Below, in pieces: positions 1 to 8,345 of a stretch of 21,349 nt of DNA. Position numbers and translations under genes: made by a program. Origin of the DNA: Bin80 sp022820435 (GTDB lineage: Bacteria; Bacteroidota; Rhodothermia; Rhodothermales; Bin80); NCBI GenBank assembly GCA_022820435.1, contig JAJEFL010000013.1, positions 1-21,349 of the forward strand, read 5' to 3'. Under the pieces are notes generated by a model. That model was given only the letters and a program-made list of their open reading frames with translations. It was not told the origin of the DNA and did no database searches. Positions within the stretch are counted from its first letter, which is position 1; every line of letters begins with the position of its first letter.

Positions 1-753
1 CAGCATGATGCTGAGCGGGCGATTATGCTGGAATATGACGGAGATCAGGACGGCAACCGTCGTGCTGATCCTGAAGAGATTGATGTAACCCACCTGAAGG
101 GGGATGGATGCTTCAAAAGTGCAGAATGTGTTGAATTGTTGAAGCAGGCAGACATTGTATGTACAAATCCCCCGTTCTCTCGCTTTCGGGAATATGTGGC
201 ACAACTGGTTAAGTGGGACAAGAAGTTCTTGATTATTGGGAATATGAATGCTGTCACCTACAAGGAGATATTTCCGCTCATCAAGGCGAACAAGATGTGG
301 TATGGACCGAGCATCTCCAGTGGAGACCGTGAGTTTGGAGTTCCAGATCACTATCCATTGACGGCATCCAGTTCCCGGATTGATGAACATGGGAATAGAT
401 TCATCCGAGTGAAGGGGGTGCGCTGGTTCACGAACCTAGACCATTACAAGCGCCACGAAGAGCTGGTCTTATACAAAGGGTATTCCCCAGAGGAGTACCC
501 GAGATACGATAACTATGATGCCATTGATGTCAGCAAAACCAAGGAGATCCCCAAAGACTACGATGGAGTGATGGGGGTACCAATTACCTTCCTGGATAAG
601 TACAATCCAGAACAGTTTGAAATAATCGGAGCGACAGAAAGTGAGGGGAAAGGTTTTTCATGTGGACTTTGGGATCCTCAATCAAAGGTGGCGCAAGCAA
701 TGGTAAGGGGGCGACGTGTATACAAGCGCCTGTTTATCCGCCACAAAAGATAA
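1..753 (+). CDS. EcoRI-type adenine-specific DNA methyltransferase (5' partial)
   Basis: The reading frame is open from the first base, so the start lies outside the window; the first internal ATG is at 25. The motif DIVCTNPPFS (residues 45-54 counted from the ATG at 25) matches the NPPF catalytic motif of amino-methyltransferases, followed by FLIIGNMNAVTYKEIFPLI and a KMWYG stretch typical of the EcoRI methylase family (Pfam EcoRI_methylase). The enzyme would transfer a methyl group from S-adenosylmethionine to N6 of adenine in a specific DNA site. It stops 4 bp before a DUF262-HNH nuclease gene, so the two probably form a modification/nuclease pair. Base composition is AT-richer than the genes after 3000, which fits acquisition. 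The N-terminal SAM-binding part cannot be seen. Family call is firm; recognition sequence unknown. Confidence 0.85.
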   Translation, partial: QHDAERAIMLEYDGDQDGNRRADPEEIDVTHLKGDGCFKSAECVELLKQADIVCTNPPFSRFREYVAQLVKWDKKFLIIGNMNAVTYKEIFPLIKANKMWYGPSISSGDREFGVPDHYPLTASSSRIDEHGNRFIRVKGVRWFTNLDHYKRHEELVLYKGYSPEEYPRYDNYDAIDVSKTKEIPKDYDGVMGVPITFLDKYNPEQFEIIGATESEGKGFSCGLWDPQSKVAQAMVRGRRVYKRLFIRHKR

Positions 754-757
754 GTTA

Positions 758-1882
758 ATGAAAATCACTCCAAAGAAAATCACGATAAGGGAACTGGTCG
801 ACGGTTATGAAGAGAATCCAGATGATCGTGTCGTTGGATGGGGTGGAAAACTGGATATCCGTCCATCTTATCAGAGGGAATATATCCATGACAAGAATCC
901 AGAATTCAAGGAGAATCTGATTAAGTCCGTTTACCATCAACTCCCGATCAATCTGGTCTACTTTGCCAAGATGGGAGAAAATGCTTATGAATTATTGGAT
1001 GGGCAGCAACGAATACTCACCATCTGTAGATATGTATACGGGGTGCGGGATTTTCCTGTCGAACTGAACGAAAAACCTTGTTATTTCAATCAATTGGAGG
1101 CAGATGGGAGTGCGGGACAGATTCTGGATTACGAAGTCCATGTCCATATCTGTGAAGGTGATAGAAGGGAACTAATGGAATGGTTCCGTACGATCAATAC
1201 TGGGGCACATAAACTGTCGGAGCAGGAACTGCGCAATTCATTTTACAACGGTCCCTGGGTAACGGATGCGAAGCGCTACTTTACTAAGCTAGGTGGGCAG
1301 GCGATTGTCTGTGGGAGGTACATGACTGGAAAACGCGAACGTCAATACCATCTTGAGCAAATTATTCAGTGGAGGATTGGGAGCAAGAAGGATGAGGACA
1401 TCTGTGCGTTCATGGGGAAGCATCAACAGGATTCTGATGCAAAAGTACTTTGGAAGTATTTTGAAGAGATAGATGCATGGATCCTGGGGCTGTTTGAGGA
1501 AGACAAGTCACTTCGGGGGATAGACTGGGGGAGATTACACCGAGAGTATTCTGAGCGTAATTATGACCCTGAGTACACCAACGAACGTGCAAAGGAGTTG
1601 CTGGATGATTATGAGGTAAAAGCAAAGAGTGGAGTGTATGAGTATATTCTCTCTGGGGAGATTGAAGAGAAATATCTAAATCTGCGGACATTTGACAAAG
1701 CAGTAAAGAAAAAGATCTGGATCAAGCAGGGAAGGATATGTCCTCCCTGCCAGAAAGCTGTAAGTCTACGAGATTCTCATGCAGATCACATCAAGCCCTG
1801 GTCAAAAGGAGGCAAAACCGAGCCGGAAAATTGTCAGGTGTTATGTGTCCAATGTAATCTGTCCAAATCCAACAGGCAATGA
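758..1882 (+). CDS. DUF262 (GmrSD-like) protein with C-terminal HNH endonuclease domain
   Basis: 374 residues from the ATG at 758, which I prefer to the in-frame GTG at 716 because 716 lies inside the preceding methyltransferase gene and 758 follows its stop by 4 bp. The N-terminal half has DUF262/ParB-like NTPase motifs: PSYQREY (about residue 36), ELLDGQQRILTI (DGQQR at 81-85) and WFRTINTGAHKLSEQEL. The C-terminal 50 residues form an HNH nuclease: RICPPC, then HADHIKPWSKGG, then NCQVLCVQCN, giving the two zinc CxxC pairs and the D-H catalytic centre. The family includes GmrSD and BrxU-type nucleases that cut DNA according to its modification state. Beside an EcoRI-type methylase it is most simply a restriction partner or a modification-dependent defence nuclease; which of the two cannot be read from sequence. 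Confidence 0.85.
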   Translation: MKITPKKITIRELVDGYEENPDDRVVGWGGKLDIRPSYQREYIHDKNPEFKENLIKSVYHQLPINLVYFAKMGENAYELLDGQQRILTICRYVYGVRDFPVELNEKPCYFNQLEADGSAGQILDYEVHVHICEGDRRELMEWFRTINTGAHKLSEQELRNSFYNGPWVTDAKRYFTKLGGQAIVCGRYMTGKRERQYHLEQIIQWRIGSKKDEDICAFMGKHQQDSDAKVLWKYFEEIDAWILGLFEEDKSLRGIDWGRLHREYSERNYDPEYTNERAKELLDDYEVKAKSGVYEYILSGEIEEKYLNLRTFDKAVKKKIWIKQGRICPPCQKAVSLRDSHADHIKPWSKGGKTEPENCQVLCVQCNLSKSNRQ

Positions 1883-2043
1883 AGAAGAAGTTAGATAACG
1901 TCAAGTCATCTGGTCAATCCAAGAAGCGTGGTCGTCCGGTTGTAAACGAAATCATGCACTTGCAGGAATCTATTCCGGCAACACCGGAAGAACTTGCCAA
2001 AGTAATTTTGTCTACCTCGCCCAAGAAATCAGTGAAGAAATAG
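1879..2043 (+). CDS. Small basic protein with AT-hook-like core, coupled to the HNH nuclease
   Basis: A 54-residue reading frame whose ATG overlaps the stop of the DUF262-HNH gene (ATGA at 1879-1882), the arrangement used for translational coupling. The protein starts MKKKLDNVKSSGQSKKRGRP; residues 16-20 (KRGRP) match the AT-hook core (K/R-G-R-P), which binds the minor groove of AT-rich DNA. A mid section TPEELAKVIL (36-45) looks helical, and the tail SPKKSVKK is again basic. I do not recognise the family. The overlap, intact frame and composition argue it is real and part of the cassette, perhaps a DNA-binding accessory or regulator of the methylase/nuclease pair (inference). Confidence 0.6.
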   Translation: MKKKLDNVKSSGQSKKRGRPVVNEIMHLQESIPATPEELAKVILSTSPKKSVKK

Positions 2044-2527
2044 TAAAAATGAAGAACGGCTTTTTGCTCAGATTCTCACTTATTCGTGGATACTATTGTA
2101 TATAATTCCCAAATTTTTGTTGGCTGAATGCACCCAGGAATGCTTTATAGTCTGGATTATTAGCTTTGCAAGAACCTCAACCGTATAGGGTTGCCGATAA
2201 ATAATCAGTTCAGAATTCAGTGTTTTGACGGGATGCAAACCGCAGGTATTGCAGGGAGCCGAAATGTCGTCCAGAAATATAGATACGCCCAGATTTATCT
2301 GTTCCTTCATTGGGGGGATATGTCGTTCCAGCCGGATCAGGATGGGCGGCGAGAAGAGATATTTTTCTACGAAGGCGCAGCCCGCATAAGCCAGGATCCA
2401 CACATCCCGCTGGTGACCATGAATCGCTTATTGAAAAGATTCCACGATCAGAGCATCATGCAAGGCTCAGAATCGGGCGTACGGATGATCCAGTTGGGAA
2501 CCACCATACCACAAAAAGATTTGAAGG
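2044..2527. other. Gap without a supported gene
   Basis: About 480 bases between the defence cassette and a broken small gene. Open frames exist on both strands (for example 2080-2403 minus and 2191-2634 plus) but they overlap each other, show no recognisable motif, and none is clearly better than the others. The stretch probably represents decayed or non-coding DNA at the edge of an acquired segment. Confidence 0.4.
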
Positions 2528-2781
2528 ATGGAACCGCCTACGGATACGAGCCGGCTTTATGCTCTGCTGAGGAAACTGCAGAAGGAGGGGTCGAAGCCGG
2601 AGGAGACCAGCGAACTAAGCAACGAGGTTTTTAACATACAGGGAATAATGTTATCACCCGGTTCAACGCCAACATGAAGGCGCTGCAGGTACAACTCATT
2701 GTGATGCGCTGGATGCTCGGCGTGAGACCCTCCCTGCTCGGCCTGCTGGTTGCCTGCGGCACGTTCTTCGCGGGCGGCTGA
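2528..2781 (+). pseudogene. Frameshifted small coiled-coil protein with C-terminal membrane anchor
   Basis: From the ATG at 2528 the frame reads MEPPTDTSRLYALLRKLQKE and continues with a TSELSNEVFN stretch, then loses sense and stops at 2675-2677. The frame one base back picks up from about 2644 with NVITRFNANMKALQVQLIVM, then RWMLGV, then a hydrophobic segment (SLLGLLVACGTFFAGG) ending at the TGA at 2779-2781. Joined, this makes an ~84-residue protein with the plan common in small bacterial coiled-coil membrane proteins: a short helical head, a coiled coil, an RWM(L/V)G motif and one C-terminal transmembrane helix. The crossover lies around 2635-2650. The function of such proteins is mostly unknown. 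A single sequencing error could give the same picture. Confidence 0.5.
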
Positions 2782-3087
2782 GTCCAGACGGTTCCGCGAA
2801 GTCATGGGAATTTGACCCACTTTGCCGGGACAGGAGCCTGTGCGTGCATTCTCTTTTTGTATCCATCCGAGAACCGCTTATAGCTATATGGGATTTTCGG
2901 ATGGATATGTCCATTTTGCCGGGAATTAAATTAAGTTGTGGGATCTACAACAGGAGAGATGTATCTGGGTTTATACGGAAAGGAGGGATGAAAGACAGCC
3001 ACGCCCCGATTCAAGGCCTCCAGAGGCAGGAAATGATCAATCGGCAACACGCGTTCCCCGACAGAGTTACACAGGCCTGATGATCCC
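2782..3087. other. Intergenic stretch with inverted and direct repeats
   Basis: About 300 bases before the DUF2723 gene. It contains an 11-bp perfect inverted repeat (2860-2870 with 2897-2907) flanked by two copies of TTTGCCGGGA (2821-2830, 2915-2924). Open frames on either strand here have no recognisable content. The promoter of the following gene may lie here, but I see no clear match. Confidence 0.4.
2860..2907. repeat. Inverted repeat (11-bp arms) around a palindrome
   Basis: TATCCATCCGA at 2860-2870 is the exact reverse complement of TCGGATGGATA at 2897-2907; allowing one mismatch the arms reach 14 bases. The spacer holds the perfect palindrome TATAGCTATA. The 10-mer TTTGCCGGGA occurs on both sides (2821-2830 and 2915-2924). 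It could be a protein-binding cruciform, an element end, or a terminator-like hairpin, though no T-tract follows. Confidence 0.55.
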
Positions 3088-6000
3088 GTGTTCGATCAGG
3101 ATAATGACAATATGAATTCCAAACGTGCGTACTCCCTTTCTCCGGAATCTTCTTCAGTTTCCCCAGACCACCATGGCAGGGATGACAGGAAATCCAACCC
3201 CACGCGTGCCGGCTTGTTTGTGTCCATCGGAGTATTCACGTATGCAACGATACTCTATGTGCTGACGGTTGCGCCGACTGCAAGTTTCTGGGATGCCGGA
3301 GAATTCATCGCAATTGCCCATGGACTGCAGGTCTCCCATCCGCCTGGCGCACCATTCTATATGCTGGTTGGCCGTCTTTTCTCCATGTTTGTTCCAGATG
3401 AGTTCATTTCGTTATCGGTGAACATGGTTTCGGTACTCGCCAGTTCATTCACCGTTCTGCTCACCTACTGGATCATTGTCCGGCTGCTCCAGGAGTTTAT
3501 GCCGAATGGCAGCGGCGGGCAGGCAACATTTATACATCATTTCGGGGGCGTGATCGGTGCGTGTACCTTTGCCGTGACGGACTCGTTCTGGTTCAATGCA
3601 GTGGAGGCGGAAGTATATGCGATGTCGATGCTCTTCACAGCACTAGTGGTCTGGCTGATTATGAAGTGGAGTGAGATGGCACGCAGGGAACTGGCCCGTT
3701 CGCGGGATCGCCTGGGACTCGGTGCGAACCGGATTCTCGTACTGGTCGCCTATCTCTTCGGGCTGGCGATCGGGGTGCATCTGCTCAGCCTTTTAGCACT
3801 CTTCTTTATTGCGCTCATCTTCTTCTTTGTTGAATATGATCAGAAGGAATGGACCGTTCACGGGCAACCCGATTGGAAGTCGGGGAAGCGCTGGCAGGCG
3901 ATTCTGACAAGTCTTATTGTTGCGGCAGTGGTATTTCTTGGGATTTATCCGGGCATTGTTCAAAAACTGCCCGGATTGGCCGGTCAAACTGGATACCCAC
4001 TGTTCGTGCTTCTCTTCTTTATCGGTGTCGTGACCTTTGCGGTGTGGTACACACATACCCGAAAAAAACAAACGGCAAATCTGGTGTCGGTCTGCGCTCT
4101 GATGGTGCTGATTGGCTACTCCAGTTATGCGGTCATCTTTATTCGGAGTGCGGCGGATCCGCCGATTGATGAAAATGACCCGGAAACCCCCGCTGCCATC
4201 GTCTCCTATCTGGAACGGGAGCAGTACGGAGAAACACCGCTTCTGCGCGGCGCAAGCTATGATAATCGGACCGGGATGGTGGATGAGAACAATGTGAAAC
4301 TGTTTCCAAGACGACACTCTCTGGCCCCGAACCATCAGAGGATTTATGGAGAGTACGACTCGGATTCTGATTTTTTCGTCGGATATCAACTGCGGCACAT
4401 GTACATCCGGTACTTTTTATGGAATTTCTCGGGGCGTGAAAGTGATGTGGAGGGAGCGCGGGCCGTCACCGGATTTTCGGCGCTGGATGGCCCGAACGAA
4501 ACCCTGCAGCAGACCCCCAGCGAAAAGGCAAGCCGGAACCGCTATTTTGCACTCCCGCTGCTCCTGGGCCTCTTTGGAATGTTTTATCATGCCCGAAGAG
4601 ACTGGAGACGTGCATTCAGTGTACTGGTACTGTTTTTGGTGACCGGGGTGGGGATCATCTTATACCTGAATCAGACTCCCCTGCAACCCCGGGAACGGGA
4701 TTACTCCTATGTGGCAAGCTTCTTTGCCTTCAGTCTGTGGATCGGGATCGGAGGGGCAGGGCTTCTGGAGCTTGTCGGGGATGTTTTTCAGAATTTTGGA
4801 GAAAAAGCACGGGGTATTCTCTGGGCAGTTGCGCCGGTCATTTTTCTGGCGGTCCCCGGCTGGATGGCCATCGAAAATTATGACGATCATGATCGTTCCG
4901 GGCGTTATGTTGCGCCGGATTATGCGTACAACATGCTGATGAGCGTTGCGCCGAATGCCATCCTCTTTACCAACGGAGACAATGATACGTTTCCCCTCTG
5001 GTATGCACAGGAGGTGGAAGGAACTCGAAGGGATGTGCGGGTCGCAAACCTGTCTCTGCTGAATACGCCCTGGTATGTACGGCAGCTCAAGCATCAGTAT
5101 TCCAGAGAATCCGAACCCCTGCCGATTAATTTATCTGATGCCGACATTGATGATCTAGGGGCAACCCTGTGGAAACCCCGTAATATGACATTACCCGTGG
5201 ATCCAGCGCTCCGGTCCGAAGAATCTGAGGTATTTCTTGAACAAACTGACCGCACACTCATTGATACCACCATGTCCTGGAGACTGAACGGCAGGCCATT
5301 CCGGACCAATCCGGAAACAGGAGAGCCCCTGAACCTTCTTTATGGTGCAGATGTCGCAGCGCTCAATATTATTCATGGTGCAGCAGTGGGCGGCTGGGAA
5401 CGCCCGGTATACTTTGCCGTGACGGTTTCCCCGGACGGTCGGTTAGATCTGGATGATTATTTGCAACTTGAGGGACAGGCGATGCGCGTGGTCCCAATCC
5501 GGCACAATGATCCGCTGGGCAGGGTTGAACCGGGAGTCACCCCGGAGCGGCTCAGAACCTTCAGGTTCAGGAACCTGAACAATCCTGATGTCTATTATGA
5601 TGCCAATATCCGGCGGATGGTGGACAATTATCGCAACATTTTTGCCCAGACGGCAGCAGCAATGATTGAGGAAGGACAGGCGGAAGAAGGGATTGAACTC
5701 ATGGATCATCTGATGGAACAGGTCCCCTTCTCAACCATTCCCGGAGACTTTGTCTCGTTCATCTATACCGCACGTGTATATCAGGATGCAGGCATGTACG
5801 AGGAAGCGTTGGAAATTCTGAAAAATTCAGAACCGATGCTGATGCATCAACTGGCTCAAAACAGTAACCGGAATTTTGATGATTATGCCTTTACCTTCCT
5901 GCAGACGATCCGGGCTGCCTACCTGCAGGCAGGGGACTTTGAGGGGGCGGCGGTATTTGAGAATAAAATGCGGGAATCCTTTGGCGAGGAAGCAAATGTA

Positions 6001-6117
6001 ACCGCAGAGGAGATGCGTGCCTCGGCGGAAGGGCTGTTTGATGAACTGCCTCCAGACAGTGCCATAGAAATAGACATTCCGCCCGCATTGGATTCAATTC
6101 CTGATTATCAGCAATAA
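3088..6117 (+). CDS. DUF2723 family polytopic membrane protein (TMEM260-like) with TPR-like C-terminus
   Basis: Up to 1009 residues from a GTG at 3088; the ATG at 3112 (residue 9) is an equally good start, and neither has a clear ribosome-binding site. The signature of DUF2723 lies at residues 62-98: APTASFWDAGEFIA with SHPPGAP after it, resembling the first loop of GT-C glycosyltransferases (acidic residues D69 and E72). About ten or more hydrophobic segments follow up to roughly residue 600, then a soluble domain, and near residues 850-970 helical repeats resembling TPRs (EEGIELMDHLMEQV, YEEALEILKN). The human relative TMEM260 is a protein O-mannosyltransferase; bacterial members, abundant in Bacteroidota and relatives, are mostly uncharacterised. 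I infer a membrane glycosyltransferase using a lipid-linked sugar. It may be co-transcribed with the next two genes. Confidence 0.85.
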   Translation: MFDQDNDNMNSKRAYSLSPESSSVSPDHHGRDDRKSNPTRAGLFVSIGVFTYATILYVLTVAPTASFWDAGEFIAIAHGLQVSHPPGAPFYMLVGRLFSMFVPDEFISLSVNMVSVLASSFTVLLTYWIIVRLLQEFMPNGSGGQATFIHHFGGVIGACTFAVTDSFWFNAVEAEVYAMSMLFTALVVWLIMKWSEMARRELARSRDRLGLGANRILVLVAYLFGLAIGVHLLSLLALFFIALIFFFVEYDQKEWTVHGQPDWKSGKRWQAILTSLIVAAVVFLGIYPGIVQKLPGLAGQTGYPLFVLLFFIGVVTFAVWYTHTRKKQTANLVSVCALMVLIGYSSYAVIFIRSAADPPIDENDPETPAAIVSYLEREQYGETPLLRGASYDNRTGMVDENNVKLFPRRHSLAPNHQRIYGEYDSDSDFFVGYQLRHMYIRYFLWNFSGRESDVEGARAVTGFSALDGPNETLQQTPSEKASRNRYFALPLLLGLFGMFYHARRDWRRAFSVLVLFLVTGVGIILYLNQTPLQPRERDYSYVASFFAFSLWIGIGGAGLLELVGDVFQNFGEKARGILWAVAPVIFLAVPGWMAIENYDDHDRSGRYVAPDYAYNMLMSVAPNAILFTNGDNDTFPLWYAQEVEGTRRDVRVANLSLLNTPWYVRQLKHQYSRESEPLPINLSDADIDDLGATLWKPRNMTLPVDPALRSEESEVFLEQTDRTLIDTTMSWRLNGRPFRTNPETGEPLNLLYGADVAALNIIHGAAVGGWERPVYFAVTVSPDGRLDLDDYLQLEGQAMRVVPIRHNDPLGRVEPGVTPERLRTFRFRNLNNPDVYYDANIRRMVDNYRNIFAQTAAAMIEEGQAEEGIELMDHLMEQVPFSTIPGDFVSFIYTARVYQDAGMYEEALEILKNSEPMLMHQLAQNSNRNFDDYAFTFLQTIRAAYLQAGDFEGAAVFENKMRESFGEEANVTAEEMRASAEGLFDELPPDSAIEIDIPPALDSIPDYQQ

Positions 6118-6153
6118 AAGGATGCGCGTACAGACCTTAGACTCGTAGAACAG

Positions 6154-6645
6154 ATGTCAAATATGGAGTTTCAATTTCAGGAAAAGGATTTTGATCGGAT
6201 CGGCCGCACGCTGGGGGCAGAGCCCGTCTGGCAGGATCGGGTCGTAGGCTACGAAATCAGAAACGAAGAACTTGGGCAGGTCGTGAAGTTGCAGATCTCC
6301 GTGGATGTTGAATTTCCCGGAGATCTCAAAGACGAAATTCCCGGTCATATCATCACCGCCGAAACCACCAGCTGCCAGCTCCATCTGGTCGGATGCACCG
6401 GACTGGTGGCGGAGGAAGACTTTCGGGAGGTCATCTTTTATGCGAAAGGACACAATGTGGTGAATGCGCTGGTCGTACAGGCGAGCGCCTGGTGCCAGGT
6501 CTACTCCAATTATGATCGGCGGTTACTGGATATGGACTATACCAAGATGCCTCGTCAGATTTCGAACAGTGTTATCTCATTCCTGATGGCAGAGGGGATT
6601 CTGGAAGGATTCGAGTTTGATGAACCCTCTCCGGCAGATGGCTGA
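6154..6645 (+). CDS. Hypothetical 163-residue protein
   Basis: A clean frame starting at the ATG at 6154, 36 bp after the DUF2723 gene and overlapping the start of ybeY. The protein is acidic and soluble, with no signal peptide or membrane segment. It has alternating beta-like stretches (VVGYEIRN, VVKLQISVDVEF) and cysteines at CQLHLVGC and WCQVY, but no motif I recognise. The close packing with ybeY points to a cytoplasmic housekeeping role, but nothing in the sequence says which. Confidence 0.75.
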   Translation: MSNMEFQFQEKDFDRIGRTLGAEPVWQDRVVGYEIRNEELGQVVKLQISVDVEFPGDLKDEIPGHIITAETTSCQLHLVGCTGLVAEEDFREVIFYAKGHNVVNALVVQASAWCQVYSNYDRRLLDMDYTKMPRQISNSVISFLMAEGILEGFEFDEPSPADG

Positions 6646-7114
6646 GGACGCGGATTACTGGCCTGATTTGCCAGATATCCCGGCAGAGAAGAGAATTGTC
6701 ATACATCTTGAGCATCCCCGTCTAGAGTTAGATCTTGATCTTGCAGAGCGGCTTGCCGTGGAGGTTGTGGGAGGGGAGTCCCAGCACATCGGGAGAGTGG
6801 ATATCATTCTTACGGATGCCAGGCAGCTTCGCGACCTGAATCAAAAATGGAGAGGCGCAGACTATGATACCGATGTACTCAGCTTTCCGCTCGGCGACGG
6901 TTCACGGATTGAGGGAGAGATCTACGTCAGTCTTGATTTTGCCCGGGAACACTGCCGGACCTATGGTGCATCGTTCCCCCAGGAGGCCTGCCGCTATATT
7001 GTGCACGGACTCCTCCACCTGATGGGATATGAGGACCATACACCTGAAGCACGGCGGATCATGCGTGCAAAAGAGGATGTGTATCTTCGGCGCACCGGGG
7101 TTAATGGTACCTGA
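6620..7114 (+). CDS. ybeY: Endoribonuclease YbeY (16S rRNA maturation / ribosome quality control)
   Basis: The zinc motif HGLLHLMGYEDH near residues 129-140 gives the three metal-binding histidines of the YbeY/UPF0054 family (HGxLHLxGYDH). The upstream blocks VDIILTDARQLRDLNQKWRG, TDVLSFPL and EGEIYVSLDFA are also family hallmarks. YbeY is a single-strand endoribonuclease acting in 16S rRNA 3'-end maturation and 70S quality control. I choose the ATG at 6620: GGAAGGA at 6603-6609 is a plausible ribosome-binding site 10 bases upstream. ATG 6638 is an alternative, and TTG 6617 is less likely. The start overlaps the preceding gene, so translation is probably coupled. The 3' end overlaps the convergent DoxX gene by 14 bp. 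Confidence 0.93.
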   Translation: MNPLRQMAEDADYWPDLPDIPAEKRIVIHLEHPRLELDLDLAERLAVEVVGGESQHIGRVDIILTDARQLRDLNQKWRGADYDTDVLSFPLGDGSRIEGEIYVSLDFAREHCRTYGASFPQEACRYIVHGLLHLMGYEDHTPEARRIMRAKEDVYLRRTGVNGT

Positions 7115-8273
7115 ACTGCTGAAGAACACGGGGATCTTTGCTGCGGCGCAGGATTTTCCCGGTGTGTACATCCCTGAAGGTGATTTCTTTGGGCTGCGGG
7201 GTGACATCAAGTAAAAACATTGCCCAGCCCCAGAAACTGTAGTGCGCCTGAGCCACAATGTGAGGATTGGACAGGATTTCATGGATAGATTCCTCGGAGG
7301 TCAGTGCCTCCGGGACGGCGAGAATCTCAACGGGATCCGCAAATTGGCGATCTTCCGGAACATCCTGGCTCAGGATTTTCGCGGCATGTGCGGACACCGT
7401 CGTCCGTGTCGGTGTCGGGTCCGTACTCTGTCGAAACAGGTAGTGATCGCTGGAGATGTCCCCGGATCCATAGAGGAAGATCAAAATCAGAAGAAACAGG
7501 GTTAGCATCGCTACTTCGAAGCCCTGCGTCCCCGCAGTCAGCCCCCCGGACATTTCTTCGACAAATACGGCTCCGATCAGAATTGGGATCTGGATGAGGG
7601 CCCCGATTCGGGAAAGCAGTCCGGTGAGAAGCATGAATCCACCAAGCAGGTGGGAGAGCGCGACATAGTGCAAAAGGACGGTTGAGCGGAGTATATCGGA
7701 CGGGTGTGCCCCAATCAGATCCAGAAAACTGTTGGCATCGGCAATGAAGAGCATCCCCCGTACAAGCAGCCCAAGGCCTAGATACATGCGTAAGAGATCA
7801 AAGGCATGTGAGCGAAAGGGATAAAGCTTGGCCAGAATTCGCTGGAGTTCATTCTGCGAGGCCTGGAGATTCCGGTCAATACTCCAGCGGCCGGATCCGC
7901 AAATCACAACCAGAAGCAGGATAAAGAAGACAAGCGAAGAGAGTTCCAGTGACTGGTTTGCCGAAAAAAGGCTGCCCAGACTCAGAAAGACCGCCCCGAA
8001 AAGGATCGGGACCTGCGAGAGGGCCGCAATGCGGGTCCAGATCCCAGCGGTGATCGCCAGCCCACCTGCGATATGGACCCCCGCGACACTGAGATGCGCC
8101 CAGTCCGCGTGCAGCCACATCGGTGCATCTTCGGGCAAGAGTGCGACGAAGGTGGCAGCGTTCATCAAAAAGAGGATGCCCCGTGCGAGCAATCCAATGC
8201 CCAGATAAATCCGGATCAGATCAAAGGCGATCTCACGGTATTCGTCAAGCCAAGCGTTAAATCTTTGGAGCAT
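7101..8273 (-). CDS. Tandem DoxX-domain membrane protein with conserved-looking cytoplasmic tail
   Basis: 390 residues made of two copies of a four-helix DoxX-like unit. FDLIRIYLGIGLLARGILF (17-35) repeats as FDLLRMYLGLGLLVRGMLF (158-176); TRIAALSQVPILFGAVF (80-96) repeats as SRIGALIQIPILIGAVF (221-237); CGSG (125-128) repeats as YGSG. This is a clear internal duplication. A ~100-residue hydrophilic tail follows, ending in AHYSFWGWAMFLLDVTPQP and HTGKILRRSKDP, which I do not recognise. DoxX proteins are small membrane proteins linked to thiosulfate:quinone oxidation in archaea and to redox or stress functions in bacteria. The gene is divergent from the CydA-like operon across a 141-bp promoter gap, so a respiratory link is possible but inferred. 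Confidence 0.8.
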   Translation of the reverse strand: MLQRFNAWLDEYREIAFDLIRIYLGIGLLARGILFLMNAATFVALLPEDAPMWLHADWAHLSVAGVHIAGGLAITAGIWTRIAALSQVPILFGAVFLSLGSLFSANQSLELSSLVFFILLLVVICGSGRWSIDRNLQASQNELQRILAKLYPFRSHAFDLLRMYLGLGLLVRGMLFIADANSFLDLIGAHPSDILRSTVLLHYVALSHLLGGFMLLTGLLSRIGALIQIPILIGAVFVEEMSGGLTAGTQGFEVAMLTLFLLILIFLYGSGDISSDHYLFRQSTDPTPTRTTVSAHAAKILSQDVPEDRQFADPVEILAVPEALTSEESIHEILSNPHIVAQAHYSFWGWAMFLLDVTPQPKEITFRDVHTGKILRRSKDPRVLQQFRYH

Positions 8274-8345
8274 TCGACCAAGCCAATTATGAAGTTTCTG
8301 TGAAGATAGATTAATTTAAGGAATAACATGATATCAGCGGTTAAT

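Noticed and set aside
2005..2012. TAATTTTG, a match to the Bacteroidota -7 box
   Set aside because: Lies inside the small coupled gene with no TTTG at the right distance upstream.
2080..2403. 107-residue minus-strand open frame
   Set aside because: No recognisable motif, overlaps a plus-strand frame of similar quality, and lies in a decayed region.
2191..2634. 147-residue plus-strand open frame
   Set aside because: Low-complexity, motif-free translation; its 3' part overlaps, in another frame, the more convincing broken coiled-coil gene starting at 2528.
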